The position numbers and the translations under genes are program-made. The notes below the pieces were generated by a model, which was not told the DNA's origin, ran no database searches, and saw only the letters and a list, made by a program, of their open reading frames with translations. Shown here in pieces: positions 14,814 through 22,277 of a DNA stretch of 24,825 nucleotides. Positions within the stretch are counted from its first letter, which is position 1; each line of letters starts with the position of its first letter. The stretch comes from Alkalibaculum bacchi. GTDB taxonomy: Bacteria; Bacillota; Clostridia; Eubacteriales; Alkalibacteraceae. The stretch spans positions 1 through 24,825 of the forward strand of contig NZ_CALNCS010000203.1 of NCBI RefSeq assembly GCF_937875145.1. The letters are read 5' to 3'.

Positions 14814-16876
14814 ATATGGCTCCCCCTTTTTCTTAAAATAAAATCACCATATTTATTGAATCTCCCGTCAAAGCGAGGATTAATAAAAATACTTGTATAG
14901 TCCTTTTCAATTAATGCTGGACCTTCTATGATATGATTTTGTGAAAGCTCTTTTTCTTTGTAAACGGGAATCTCATTATATACGCCTTTCCCATCAAAGC
15001 ATACCTTCCTATAGCTCGGTATTAATGGCTCTACAGAAGCTACGGGCCTTTCTATTTGAGATATTTGATTCAAAGACTCTTCCCACATCTCTAGTCGTAT
15101 GCTAATTAAAGTGCACTCTTGATTTCTCTCTGAATAACCGTAACTTTTTTCGTGTAAATTGTGAAATTCGTCGAGAAGTTCTTTTATATTGTGCTCGTCT
15201 AATTTTTCCCCTTTGAAATGAACAGGCAATGTGTGATGTTGGTCTTCGTATCGTATTTCAAAGAGAAATTTGTACTTAAGATTTTCTACTAAAATGCCTT
15301 GAGCTTTTAGCTGAGAAGTCGCATCCTCTTTTAATCCCTTTAAAGTACTGTTGATTTCATCAAAATGTAGTTGAGCTAGTTGTTGAACGATGCTTTGTAC
15401 CATATCTAATTTAATTTGAGATTCGAGCATTCCTTGAGCACAAAAGACTTCTCCATTAGCAGGAATAATCGCTATCTTAGAGCCCATTTCCTCTGCAATA
15501 TTACAAGCAAAAATCGGAGATGCTCCTCCAACTGCACAGAGTGCAAAATCTCTTGGATCATGTCCTTTTTGAATGGTCATGAGATGAACCGCATCAACCA
15601 TTTTAGCCAGTGCAATTTGATATATTCCGTAAGCTCCGTCTTCCACACTCATATGCAAAGGCTTAGCAATCTTGTCTTCAATCGCTTGAGCTGCAAGATC
15701 TTTTCTGATTTTCATCGTTCCGCCACCAAAATTTCCTTCTTCAATGAAGCCTAGAACTAAGGCTGCATCTGTAATTGTGGGTTCTTCGCCACCCCTATCA
15801 TAGCAAGCAGGACCTGGATAAGATTCAGCAGACTGTGGTCCTACAGATAACATTGCACCTACACCTATACTAGCAATACTACCTCCGCCAATACCTACAG
15901 ATTCGATATCAACCAGGGGTAAGTTTACTGGGTATCCTCCTACGACAGCTTCTGGCATAATCTTAATCTCGTAATCGCTTACTAAGCTTACATCAAAGCT
16001 GGTTCCTCCCATATCTACTAAGATGAGATTTGGTTCTAATACTTTCTCTCCTAATGCTTTTGCGCCACTGCTTCCTGCTGCCGGACCTGAAAACAATCCT
16101 TTTACACCAAAATCCTTAGCATAGGATATATGAGCTAAACCTCCATTGTTTTGAACTAATAGAATATCTGATTTAAGCCCGCGCTCCTTTAGAGCATGAG
16201 ATAATTCATCAAGATAACGAGACACTAATGGAGTCAAATAAGCATTGAGCACAGTTGTTGAAACCCTTTCGTACTCTCCAAGCTTTGGCGATACTTCGCT
16301 TGATATCGATACAAATACATTGTCAAGTCTCTCTTCTATGTACTCTTTGATGGCTTTTTCATGGGAAGGATTCATGAAGGAGAAAAGGGTGCAAACAGCA
16401 ACAGACTCTACTTTCTCTTTTTGCAACTTTTCTAGAATTTCTTCTACATCCTCTTGTACTAATTCTTGTAATACCTTTCCGCTATAATCTACTCTTTCCG
16501 ATACTGGCAAGCGCAAATGGCGAGGAACTAAGACTTTAGGAATAGGCGAAAAGAAATCCCATTGATTTTCAAGTCTGGCCCGCCTCATTTCTAATGTATC
16601 CGTAAATCCCTTTGTAGAGATTAAAGCTGTCTTTACTCCTTTTCTTTGAAGCAAAGCATTAATTGCTACAGTATTTCCATGAACTAGCTTATGCGTTTTT
16701 GAAAGAAACTCTTCTAATTGCATATTGAAATCAGTAGCTAATTCTTCTAACCCCCTTAGTACTGTTTGTATGGGGTATTCTTTATTTGAAGGGATTTTGA
16801 CTGTTTTAAACGTTTCATTTCCTATCGCGATAAAATCTGTAAAAGTTCCACCCATGTCGATTCCTATTTGAAACAT
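14810..16876 (-). CDS. hyuA: HyuA-type hydantoinase/oxoprolinase subunit
   Basis: A 688-residue protein of the hydantoinase A family, the ATP-binding partner of HyuB. The N-terminal actin-like phosphate loop DMGGTFTDF is at 7-15. Further family motifs are VHGNTVAINALLQRKG at 65-80, SGPAAG at 263-268 and a second loop LVDMGGTSFDVS at 286-297. The C-terminal region, roughly 500-688, is the usual variable part. The ATG at 16876 has an AAAGGAG site at 7 bases. It is the first gene after the cobalamin riboswitch and terminator, so its transcription should fall when adenosylcobalamin is abundant. Related subunits occur in hydantoinases, 5-oxoprolinases, caprolactamase and acetone carboxylases; the substrate here is unknown. 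Confidence 0.93.
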   Translation of the reverse strand: MFQIGIDMGGTFTDFIAIGNETFKTVKIPSNKEYPIQTVLRGLEELATDFNMQLEEFLSKTHKLVHGNTVAINALLQRKGVKTALISTKGFTDTLEMRRARLENQWDFFSPIPKVLVPRHLRLPVSERVDYSGKVLQELVQEDVEEILEKLQKEKVESVAVCTLFSFMNPSHEKAIKEYIEERLDNVFVSISSEVSPKLGEYERVSTTVLNAYLTPLVSRYLDELSHALKERGLKSDILLVQNNGGLAHISYAKDFGVKGLFSGPAAGSSGAKALGEKVLEPNLILVDMGGTSFDVSLVSDYEIKIMPEAVVGGYPVNLPLVDIESVGIGGGSIASIGVGAMLSVGPQSAESYPGPACYDRGGEEPTITDAALVLGFIEEGNFGGGTMKIRKDLAAQAIEDKIAKPLHMSVEDGAYGIYQIALAKMVDAVHLMTIQKGHDPRDFALCAVGGASPIFACNIAEEMGSKIAIIPANGEVFCAQGMLESQIKLDMVQSIVQQLAQLHFDEINSTLKGLKEDATSQLKAQGILVENLKYKFLFEIRYEDQHHTLPVHFKGEKLDEHNIKELLDEFHNLHEKSYGYSERNQECTLISIRLEMWEESLNQISQIERPVASVEPLIPSYRKVCFDGKGVYNEIPVYKEKELSQNHIIEGPALIEKDYTSIFINPRFDGRFNKYGDFILRKRGSHI

Positions 16877-16927
16877 CTTTACACTCCTTTCGGTACTTTA
16901 TTGGATAAATTATTGTTGTAGACACTC

Positions 16928-16972
16928 GCAAAATGAAAGCGTAGCTTTCGCTTTGCTCGTTGTTTCACGCAA
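16928..16972 (+). repeat. Copy of the intergenic palindromic repeat
   Basis: This stretch shares TGAAAGCGTAGCTTT exactly with the reverse complement of 4353-4367. It aligns over about 40 bases, with a few changes, with 4437-4475, both ending in ACGCAAAA. Its core GAAAGC-GTA-GCTTTC is a small hairpin. It sits in the hyuA leader, between the riboswitch terminator and the hyuA ribosome binding site. Confidence 0.7.
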
Positions 16973-17006
16973 AAAAAGTTCTCAGCCAAATAAGGCTGAG
17001 AACTTT
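16971..17006 (-). terminator. Riboswitch-controlled intrinsic terminator
   Basis: A perfect 13-bp stem (AAAGTTCTCAGCC, 16975-16987, with GGCTGAGAACTTT, 16994-17006) has a six-base loop. On the minus strand seven T follow at 16971-16977. It lies between the cobalamin aptamer and hyuA. TGAGAA at 17014-17019 on the minus strand can pair instead with TTCTCA (16997-17002) of the terminator, a candidate antiterminator. Confidence 0.93.
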
Positions 17007-17053
17007 TCCATCATTCTCAAGTGTTTACTCTTTCCTAGAGAGTGCACAATTCA

Positions 17054-17219
17054 TTAACAAGCAGGTCTCCTGACTAACGGATCAACGCTTTTTATCTCCC
17101 TTCCCATTTCTTTAATAAGAAACAGTGGTTTATCGATAATTTGCTACTCGTATACAGTGGCGGGACCGTTCAGTACTTTCACCTGATTCCCTATTATCCT
17201 CTTAAGAGGCACTTGTTAA
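17054..17219 (-). promoter_or_regulatory. Cobalamin (B12) riboswitch controlling the hyuAB-ECF-UbiD operon
   Basis: The minus strand holds the conserved B12 aptamer parts in order: AAGTGCC, AGGATAATAGGGAATCAGG, GTGAAAGT, CGGTCCCGCCACTGT, AAATGGGAAGG, and the B12-box core GTCAGGAGACCTGC at 17061-17074. The closing stem is a perfect 8-bp TTAACAAG with CTTGTTAA (17212-17219 with 17054-17061). Adenosylcobalamin binding to such aptamers normally turns expression off. Here an intrinsic terminator follows 48 bases downstream of the aptamer, so control is probably at transcription termination. Confidence 0.95.
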
Positions 17220-17235
17220 ACTATTCTTTTCTTTC

Positions 17236-17264
17236 ATTATAGCTCAGTAAATTGCAATTATCAA
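17236..17264 (-). promoter_or_regulatory. Promoter of the B12-riboswitch operon
   Basis: TTGATA (17259-17264) and a perfect TATAAT (17236-17241) are 17 bases apart on the minus strand. The start near 17229 is about 10 bases before the aptamer's first stem, exactly where a riboswitch transcript should begin. Confidence 0.85.
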
Positions 17265-17336
17265 GGAGGAATTTGTATTAATAACAAAGAACTCTATAAC
17301 TCTATAATAAAAAACAAATTAATATACCTTTTCTCT

Positions 17337-17834
17337 TTATTCTCCAGTGTTAACAAGAGAAATGTTTAACGTCTCATCTGCACCATAAATGATAGTAACA
17401 CCGTAACCTTTATCATCTGATGCCCCATAGGTAATACCATCTTCTGTCTTCATATCATAGCTTTGATTTGTATAAATTTTCTTGATTTCATTGAAGTACT
17501 CATCAAAATCTTTTTTACTTGCTTCTTCTATACTAATAATCAAAGAATCACTTGCTTCCATTACTGAAACGATTTTGCCTCCTTTGAACTCAGGAATGTT
17601 TTTTGCCAATTCTGAGGTAGGCCAATCAGTAGATCCGAAAGTTGCTTCTTCTCCATCTTCGCCCTTGACCGTCACTTTATCGCCATCGATATCTACATCG
17701 CCACCTCCAGCTTTTTCAATTACTTTTTCTGCAACCGCTTCACTAGCCTTCTCCTCTAGTTTTTCTTTTGCCCCGCACCCTATTAGAGATACGGTTAACA
17801 ATACTACTAAAATTAAAACGAGCTTCTTTTTCAT
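17337..17834 (-). CDS. Uncharacterised lipoprotein
   Basis: A 165-residue predicted lipoprotein. A lysine start and hydrophobic stretch lead to the lipobox LIGC with Cys20, so the mature protein should be anchored on the outer face of the membrane. A charged helical linker (about 22-45) is followed by a short DVDIDGDKVTVKGEDG strand-like segment. The C-terminal domain of roughly 110 residues contains TDWPTSELAKNIPEF near 70-84. I recall similar small lipoproteins grouped as DUF6591, but I cannot confirm it. The start has a GGAGGG site. It is separate from the B12 operon, whose promoter lies downstream of its stop. No function is known. Confidence 0.75.
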   Translation of the reverse strand: MKKKLVLILVVLLTVSLIGCGAKEKLEEKASEAVAEKVIEKAGGGDVDIDGDKVTVKGEDGEEATFGSTDWPTSELAKNIPEFKGGKIVSVMEASDSLIISIEEASKKDFDEYFNEIKKIYTNQSYDMKTEDGITYGASDDKGYGVTIIYGADETLNISLVNTGE

Positions 17835-17958
17835 ATAATTCCCTCCAATTCTTATATTTTTCTATTTAATTATTATCAATTAAAACAAAAAACGCATTAT
17901 CATTTATATTTTTATAAATTTATATTTTCATAGTTTTTTTCAATTTATAATTACTTAT

Positions 17959-17967
17959 ATTATACCA
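17959..17967 (-). promoter_or_regulatory. Extended -10 promoter candidate for the lipoprotein gene
   Basis: The minus strand shows TGGTATAAT with the hexamer at 17959-17964. No strong -35 is seen at 17 bases. It would give a leader of about 120 bases of very AT-rich sequence in which I see no known regulatory fold. Confidence 0.4.
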
Positions 17968-18045
17968 TATAATTTACCAATAAATCACAAATTTACAAAC
18001 AAATCTATGCTATAGAAAATGAAAGAATTCTTAATTTGAAAAAAT

Positions 18046-18078
18046 AAAAAAACTGCAATCTGAGATTGCAGTTTTTTT
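18046..18078. terminator. Bidirectional terminator after the wall hydrolase gene
   Basis: CTGCAATC and GATTGCAG (18053-18060 and 18064-18071) form a perfect 8-bp stem with a TGA loop. It is flanked by seven A on the left and seven T on the right, so it can act on either strand. It lies just past the stop codon of the minus-strand NlpC/P60 gene. Confidence 0.92.
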
Positions 18079-18079
18079 A

Positions 18080-19498
18080 TTAATATACTCTTCTTCCGCC
18101 TTGGAATCTTGATGACCAATAACCATCTAACGACGATATTTGAATCGATTTTCCTGGTCTTGGTGAGTGTATAAAGCTGTTACCACCAACGTAAATTCCT
18201 ACATGCCCTGGAAAGACAACTATATCTCCTGGTCTTAGCTCTGATCTTGATACGTATCCACCTAGACCACCTTGTCCGCCACTAGTTCTAGGTATGCTAA
18301 TTCCATACTGTCTATACACATAAGATGTAAAACCTGAACAGTCAAAACCTGATGGACTTGAACCTCCAGAGACATATGGTATTCCTATATAATGTTTCGC
18401 TGTAGCTACTATGGCTGATCCTAAATCTCCATTGTATGTAGGAGCGGCTTTGCCACTGCCTCTTGAACTTGTATTTGTACCTGTACTTGTACTTCTACTT
18501 GCTACTGCTCTTACCTTTGTTCCTACTAATACGATTTTGTTTACTGGTTCTTTTAGGGTTTCTTCTTTAATGATTTCTTCTTTTTCTACAATATCATTTA
18601 TGTATGTAATAGATTTGGTAATTTCTTTTAATCCTGTTTCGCCTTTTTGTTCTATTTTTGTTTCTCCAATATACATGGATGAATCTTTTTTCTCTTCTAC
18701 TTTAAAATCAATTTCTTTCGTCTCAACTTTCTTTACCGTAGCACTTACGTCGATAAATGATTCTTTAGAAGCTAAGTTAAGAGATTCTCCTGGCATTAAA
18801 TTTTCAAGGTTTATGTTTGGATTGGCTTTTTCTAAATTATCAATTGGTGTATTTGTAGATCTAGAAATCGTCCATGCAGAATCACCTGAAGCAATTTTAT
18901 AAGTCTTTGGTTGAGTTTGATTGACTTGGTAAAGAGCTTCTTCTTGTTTAAGTATATTCTCTACTAAAACGTCCTTTTCTACAACTTCAACCTTTTGATT
19001 AAAATCTACATTTACTAATTCTACATCTTTTTTCTTTAATTCTTCTACAAATGGCTTTTTAATACCTTCTAAGATATTTTGAACTTGTTCTTTTTCCTCT
19101 ACAATCAACTTTTCCTCTCCGTCTACCATAAGTATAGCAGCGGGTTTGTAAACATCAATATTTTCATATATGCTTTTTTCTAGTTGTTTTTCGCTAAGAA
19201 GCTTGTCCTTCTCTACTCTCACTTTATTATACTGTATTTCTTCACTGTAATATGCTTTTTCTCCGTGGCTTTCATCTACTTTTTCTTGAACAGCTAATAA
19301 AGCATTTTCACCGTATTCCATTTCCTTTACGATACCTACCGATTCGTTGTTCAAGATTAACTCATAAGAGAAGCTACTTTCATAAGCATATATCCCTACT
19401 GCCGTTGCAACTGTGATAATGCCAGATGCTAGCAGAACTTTTTTCTTTAGATTGAGCTTGTTTATTTTTTCTTTCAGCCCTTTTGGTTGATTTTCCAT
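18080..19498 (-). CDS. LysM-G5-NlpC/P60 cell wall hydrolase
   Basis: A 472-residue surface peptidoglycan hydrolase, probably a D,L-endopeptidase acting on the stem peptide. One N-terminal membrane segment lies at about 19-38 and acts as an anchor or uncleaved signal. A long charged region, then a LysM (TYKIASGDSAWTISRS near 199-214 and on to 243), a G5-like domain (about 255-328), a serine/threonine-rich linker and the C-terminal NlpC/P60 domain (about 358-472) follow. The catalytic residues are visible: Cys387 in FDCSGF, His432 in GHVGIY and His444. The start is the ATG at 19498, with GGAG 9 bases before it. An ATG 18 bases earlier is open but has no site. It has its own promoter and terminator, so it is a single-gene unit. 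Confidence 0.93.
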   Translation of the reverse strand: MENQPKGLKEKINKLNLKKKVLLASGIITVATAVGIYAYESSFSYELILNNESVGIVKEMEYGENALLAVQEKVDESHGEKAYYSEEIQYNKVRVEKDKLLSEKQLEKSIYENIDVYKPAAILMVDGEEKLIVEEKEQVQNILEGIKKPFVEELKKKDVELVNVDFNQKVEVVEKDVLVENILKQEEALYQVNQTQPKTYKIASGDSAWTISRSTNTPIDNLEKANPNINLENLMPGESLNLASKESFIDVSATVKKVETKEIDFKVEEKKDSSMYIGETKIEQKGETGLKEITKSITYINDIVEKEEIIKEETLKEPVNKIVLVGTKVRAVASRSTSTGTNTSSRGSGKAAPTYNGDLGSAIVATAKHYIGIPYVSGGSSPSGFDCSGFTSYVYRQYGISIPRTSGGQGGLGGYVSRSELRPGDIVVFPGHVGIYVGGNSFIHSPRPGKSIQISSLDGYWSSRFQGGRRVY

Positions 19499-19553
19499 GT
19501 AATTACACTCCATCAAATTTGCTATCCGTTGACACGTGATTTATGACTTTTTT

Positions 19554-19582
19554 ATTGTAACATTAATTCATCTTTTTGACAA
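19554..19582 (-). promoter_or_regulatory. Promoter of the wall hydrolase gene
   Basis: TTGTCA (19577-19582) and TACAAT (19554-19559) are 17 bases apart on the minus strand. Transcription would start near 19547, giving a leader of about 50 bases. Confidence 0.7.
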
Positions 19583-19663
19583 ACATTTATTACATTTTTG
19601 TTACAATATTTTTTTATTAGCTATATCTCCATTACAAATCCTACTTTATTTAATATTATTTAC

Positions 19664-19699
19664 AAAAAAACAGAATCTTCTATACTCCTAGAGATTCTG
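19664..19699 (-). terminator. Intrinsic terminator of the 49-residue small gene
   Basis: CAGAATCT (19671-19678) pairs with AGATTCTG (19692-19699) across a 13-base loop. On the minus strand seven T follow (19664-19670). It lies about 18 bases past the stop codon of the small gene. Confidence 0.8.
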
Positions 19700-19716
19700 C
19701 TTTGTAATAAGTTTTT

Positions 19717-19866
19717 CTACTTCGTATTTTTTTCGTGCTTTCCGTCATGAGTGCCTCTTTTAATACCATTGGTTATCCCTACATCTTCATTATCTTTAGG
19801 CTCCATTTTTCTAAGTTCTGAATTGCTCTTTTCTCTATCCTTTTTTCTATTTTTGTTGTTATCCAT
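19717..19866 (-). CDS. Small basic hydrophilic protein, 49 residues
   Basis: A short gene read from the ATG at 19866 to a TAG at 19717. It has a strong GGAAGGG ribosome binding site 6 bases upstream and its own intrinsic terminator, which together argue that it is real. The protein is very hydrophilic and charged: it starts MDNNKNRKKDREK, has no hydrophobic stretch, no cysteine, and ends GKHEKNTK. It is likely disordered. I do not recognise a family; small spore- or stress-associated proteins of clostridia can look like this, but that is only a resemblance. No promoter could be assigned with confidence. Confidence 0.65.
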   Translation of the reverse strand: MDNNKNRKKDREKSNSELRKMEPKDNEDVGITNGIKRGTHDGKHEKNTK

Positions 19867-19966
19867 CTTATTCCCTTCCTTATATCAATTTGTATTTATA
19901 TTAGTTTTGGTCTTTAGGAATAATCTTATGCAGGATATTTGTGTATAGGTAGAGGCATTGATTGTT

Positions 19967-20707
19967 TTATTTAAGTAGGATTAATTGATTTAAGGGCACA
20001 TAGTATTTTGTATATTTATTTCCTTCACGATCTATGTAGCAACCTTCCTTATTTTTTACCATAACCGTAGCTCGTTTATGTATTCCATTGATAAAACCTT
20101 CGAAAAATTCATTTTCGTATTGAAAGGAAACTTTATTTCCAATAGATAAGCCTAATTTTTCTTTAGCAATTTCTTGATTTGTAGGGAGTGCGTGATAACT
20201 GCTGCTATGATTAAATAAGTTTTTAGCTATTATCTTAAAGCGTTTTTTCTTACAACTCGATTGATGATACAGTATAAATTCAATAGCGTGACATATTTCA
20301 TGCTCTAGAACTAGTTGTAATGCCTCTAGAGCATTGTGGGTTTCAATGCCAGAAACAAATTTTTCTTTATCACTTAATTCATAATAAAAGAAGAAATTAA
20401 CACCAAAACGAAATTCAATGATTACATCTTTTGGTTTTAGAGCACTAATATTCTTTGGACACAAAGTAAGCCCGGCACTTTTACTCATACGCTTAGAAAG
20501 GGAAAAGCGAAAACCACCTTCATACTGATTAGAAAAATCATTACGAAAAAACACTCTGTCGTACAACTCAAACAACAGTTTTAAATCATCAGTAGAAATC
20601 ATCTTAAAATTGCAGTCTTCAACACTTCCAGATAATTTTAAAAACTCTTCAAAAATTTGCGTTCTCTTCTGTACTATGGTTTCTGAGTTGTAGATATAAT
20701 CAAACAT
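19967..20707 (-). CDS. SprT-like putative zinc metalloprotease
   Basis: A 246-residue protein with a SprT-like domain. The zinc-binding HExxH motif is HEICH at 136-140, within a hydrophobic helix LQLVLEHEICHAIEFIL. Further histidines at 167 and 172 may supply the third ligand. The central TLCPKNISAL and FRFGVNFFFYY segments fit the strands before the active helix. A C-terminal small beta-rich part of about 60 residues carries GNKVSFQYENEFFEGFING and may bind a partner. SprT-like domains occur in DNA-protein crosslink proteases and in many uncharacterised bacterial proteins; the substrate here is unknown. The ATG at 20707 has an AAGGTGAG site just inside a strong inverted repeat. It is a single gene. 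Confidence 0.75.
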   Translation of the reverse strand: MFDYIYNSETIVQKRTQIFEEFLKLSGSVEDCNFKMISTDDLKLLFELYDRVFFRNDFSNQYEGGFRFSLSKRMSKSAGLTLCPKNISALKPKDVIIEFRFGVNFFFYYELSDKEKFVSGIETHNALEALQLVLEHEICHAIEFILYHQSSCKKKRFKIIAKNLFNHSSSYHALPTNQEIAKEKLGLSIGNKVSFQYENEFFEGFINGIHKRATVMVKNKEGCYIDREGNKYTKYYVPLNQLILLK

Positions 20708-20720
20708 TTTGTCTCACCTT

Positions 20721-20745
20721 AATGCAATAAAGAATGTATTGCATT
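20721..20745 (-). promoter_or_regulatory. Inverted repeat abutting the ribosome binding site of the SprT-like gene
   Basis: AATGCAAT (20721-20728) and ATTGCATT (20738-20745) are perfect 8-base inverted repeats with a 9-base spacer. The last base touches the AAGGTGAG site (20713-20720) of the downstream gene. It may be an operator for a dimeric repressor or an RNA hairpin. No regulator gene is adjacent. Confidence 0.6.
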
Positions 20746-20782
20746 ACTTCCTTTCTACTGTATTAAAATAGGCTTCTTTAAG

Positions 20783-21547
20783 CTACCCATTCTTTTCTAA
20801 AAAGACCCATGGACACAGTTCTTTCTCTATAAAATCCAAAACTTTTAATAAAAGCAATCCTAATAAACTAAGCCCTACTATTCCCGAAAACATATCTAGG
20901 TAATCTACCATAATCCAAGCATTCATAATATAATATCCTATTCCATAAGTGGTGGCAAAATTTTCGGCAAAAAACAGGGTAGAAATACTAATTCCTAAAG
21001 TTATTCTAAGAGCTGATATTAGTTTTGGAAGAACTGCTGGTAATATTAAATGTTTATATACGCCTAGACCTGTGATACCTAGTGAAAAAATGGAGTAAAA
21101 GAGCTCCTTTTGAATTTCTTTCACCCCATCTCTTACAGATAAAAGAATCTGAAATACAATTATGGTAATCATGAGTACGATTTTAGAAAGATCTCCAATA
21201 CCCATTAAAATCATAAATATAGGTAGGAATGCAACCTTAGGCAATGGATACAATAGATATATTACAGGAGAAATAAGTGTGTCTGCTTTTTTGTTTATAC
21301 CGGTCCATAGCCCTAATGGAACTCCTATAAGTACAGATAGAAATATAGCAATAAAGATTCTATATAAACTAGCTATAAGGTGGACAGATAGCACTTGAGG
21401 AAATAAAATCACAAATTGCTTTACCGTTTCATAGGGACTAGGAACGATATTTGACTTAATGATAAAATGAAGTCCATACCAAATAGTACACACCATCAAA
21501 AGCCCATATAGGGTATTATCCTTTGTCTTTCGTTTTAATAAGCTCAT
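20783..21547 (-). CDS. ABC transporter permease, NitT/TauT type
   Basis: A 254-residue membrane permease with about six helices. The coupling motif that contacts the ATPase is visible in YPLPKVAFLPIFMILMGIGD at 100-119, which matches the EAA loop of the nitrate/sulfonate/thiamine-precursor class. It belongs to a three-gene importer: its start lies one base after the stop of the ATPase gene, so translation is coupled. As it is the last gene of that unit, transcription runs on towards the SprT-like gene without a clear terminator. The class imports aliphatic sulfonates, nitrate, taurine or pyrimidine thiamine precursors; which of these applies cannot be told here. Confidence 0.92.
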   Translation of the reverse strand: MSLLKRKTKDNTLYGLLMVCTIWYGLHFIIKSNIVPSPYETVKQFVILFPQVLSVHLIASLYRIFIAIFLSVLIGVPLGLWTGINKKADTLISPVIYLLYPLPKVAFLPIFMILMGIGDLSKIVLMITIIVFQILLSVRDGVKEIQKELFYSIFSLGITGLGVYKHLILPAVLPKLISALRITLGISISTLFFAENFATTYGIGYYIMNAWIMVDYLDMFSGIVGLSLLGLLLLKVLDFIEKELCPWVFLEKNG

Positions 21548-21548
21548 C

Positions 21549-22277
21549 TTAATACCCCTCTTCTAACGCCTTTCTTACCTCTAAACATATACCGTAGTAT
21601 TCCATCTTCCTACGGATTTTTGAGTCTCCAAAATAAGGATTTTCAATGACTTTCTTAATTTTTGATTTTTCCATAATGGCAATTTTCTGCCCGAGAAATA
21701 CAGCTTCTTCAATACTATGAGTGATAAAGATCATGGTACTAGGTTTTTTATGGTACAGTTTTAGAAGTAAATTTTGAATATGTTCTTTGGTCATAGCATC
21801 TAACGCAGAGGTTGCTTCGTCCATTAAGAGTAAATCAGGTTTGGTCACTAAGGTTCTAGCAATGGTGACCCTTTGTTTTTGCCCGCCACTGAGCTGAGCT
21901 GGAAACTTGTCCTTTAATTCTAAAATATCTAGTTCCGTTAGAATTTTATCTACTTCTCTTTGGATTTCTTTCTTAGAAAGGTTACGAATGGTTAACCCTA
22001 GGGCCACATTGTCCTTTACCTTTTTCCAAGGCAGAAGCCCGTAATCTTGTAAAATAACACCTGTTTCTTTTCGACTTGCCATTATCTTATCTCCATTTAC
22101 CCTGATTTCTCCTTGGCTTGTATGAAGAAGCCCTGCTAACAAATAAAGCAGGGTCGTCTTTCCACATCCTGAGGGCCCAATGATGGCACATGTAGCATTT
22201 TTATTTATGTGAAGACTAATATCCTTTAGGGCAGTATCCGCGCCATAAGAAAAACTTAAATCTTTAATATCTACCAT
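21549..22277 (-). CDS. ABC transporter ATP-binding protein, NitT/TauT type
   Basis: A 242-residue ABC ATPase that powers the adjoining permease. All motifs are present: Walker A GPSGCGKTT (34-42), Q-loop Gln77 in VILQDYGLLPW, signature LSGGQ (129-133), Walker B with LLMDEATSALD (150-160) and the H-loop His187 in FITHS. The QDYGLLPW segment is typical of the SsuB/TauB/ThiZ class. Its ATG overlaps the stop codon of the upstream lipoprotein gene by one base (TAATG), so both are translated in a coupled way. Confidence 0.95.
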   Translation of the reverse strand: MVDIKDLSFSYGADTALKDISLHINKNATCAIIGPSGCGKTTLLYLLAGLLHTSQGEIRVNGDKIMASRKETGVILQDYGLLPWKKVKDNVALGLTIRNLSKKEIQREVDKILTELDILELKDKFPAQLSGGQKQRVTIARTLVTKPDLLLMDEATSALDAMTKEHIQNLLLKLYHKKPSTMIFITHSIEEAVFLGQKIAIMEKSKIKKVIENPYFGDSKIRRKMEYYGICLEVRKALEEGY

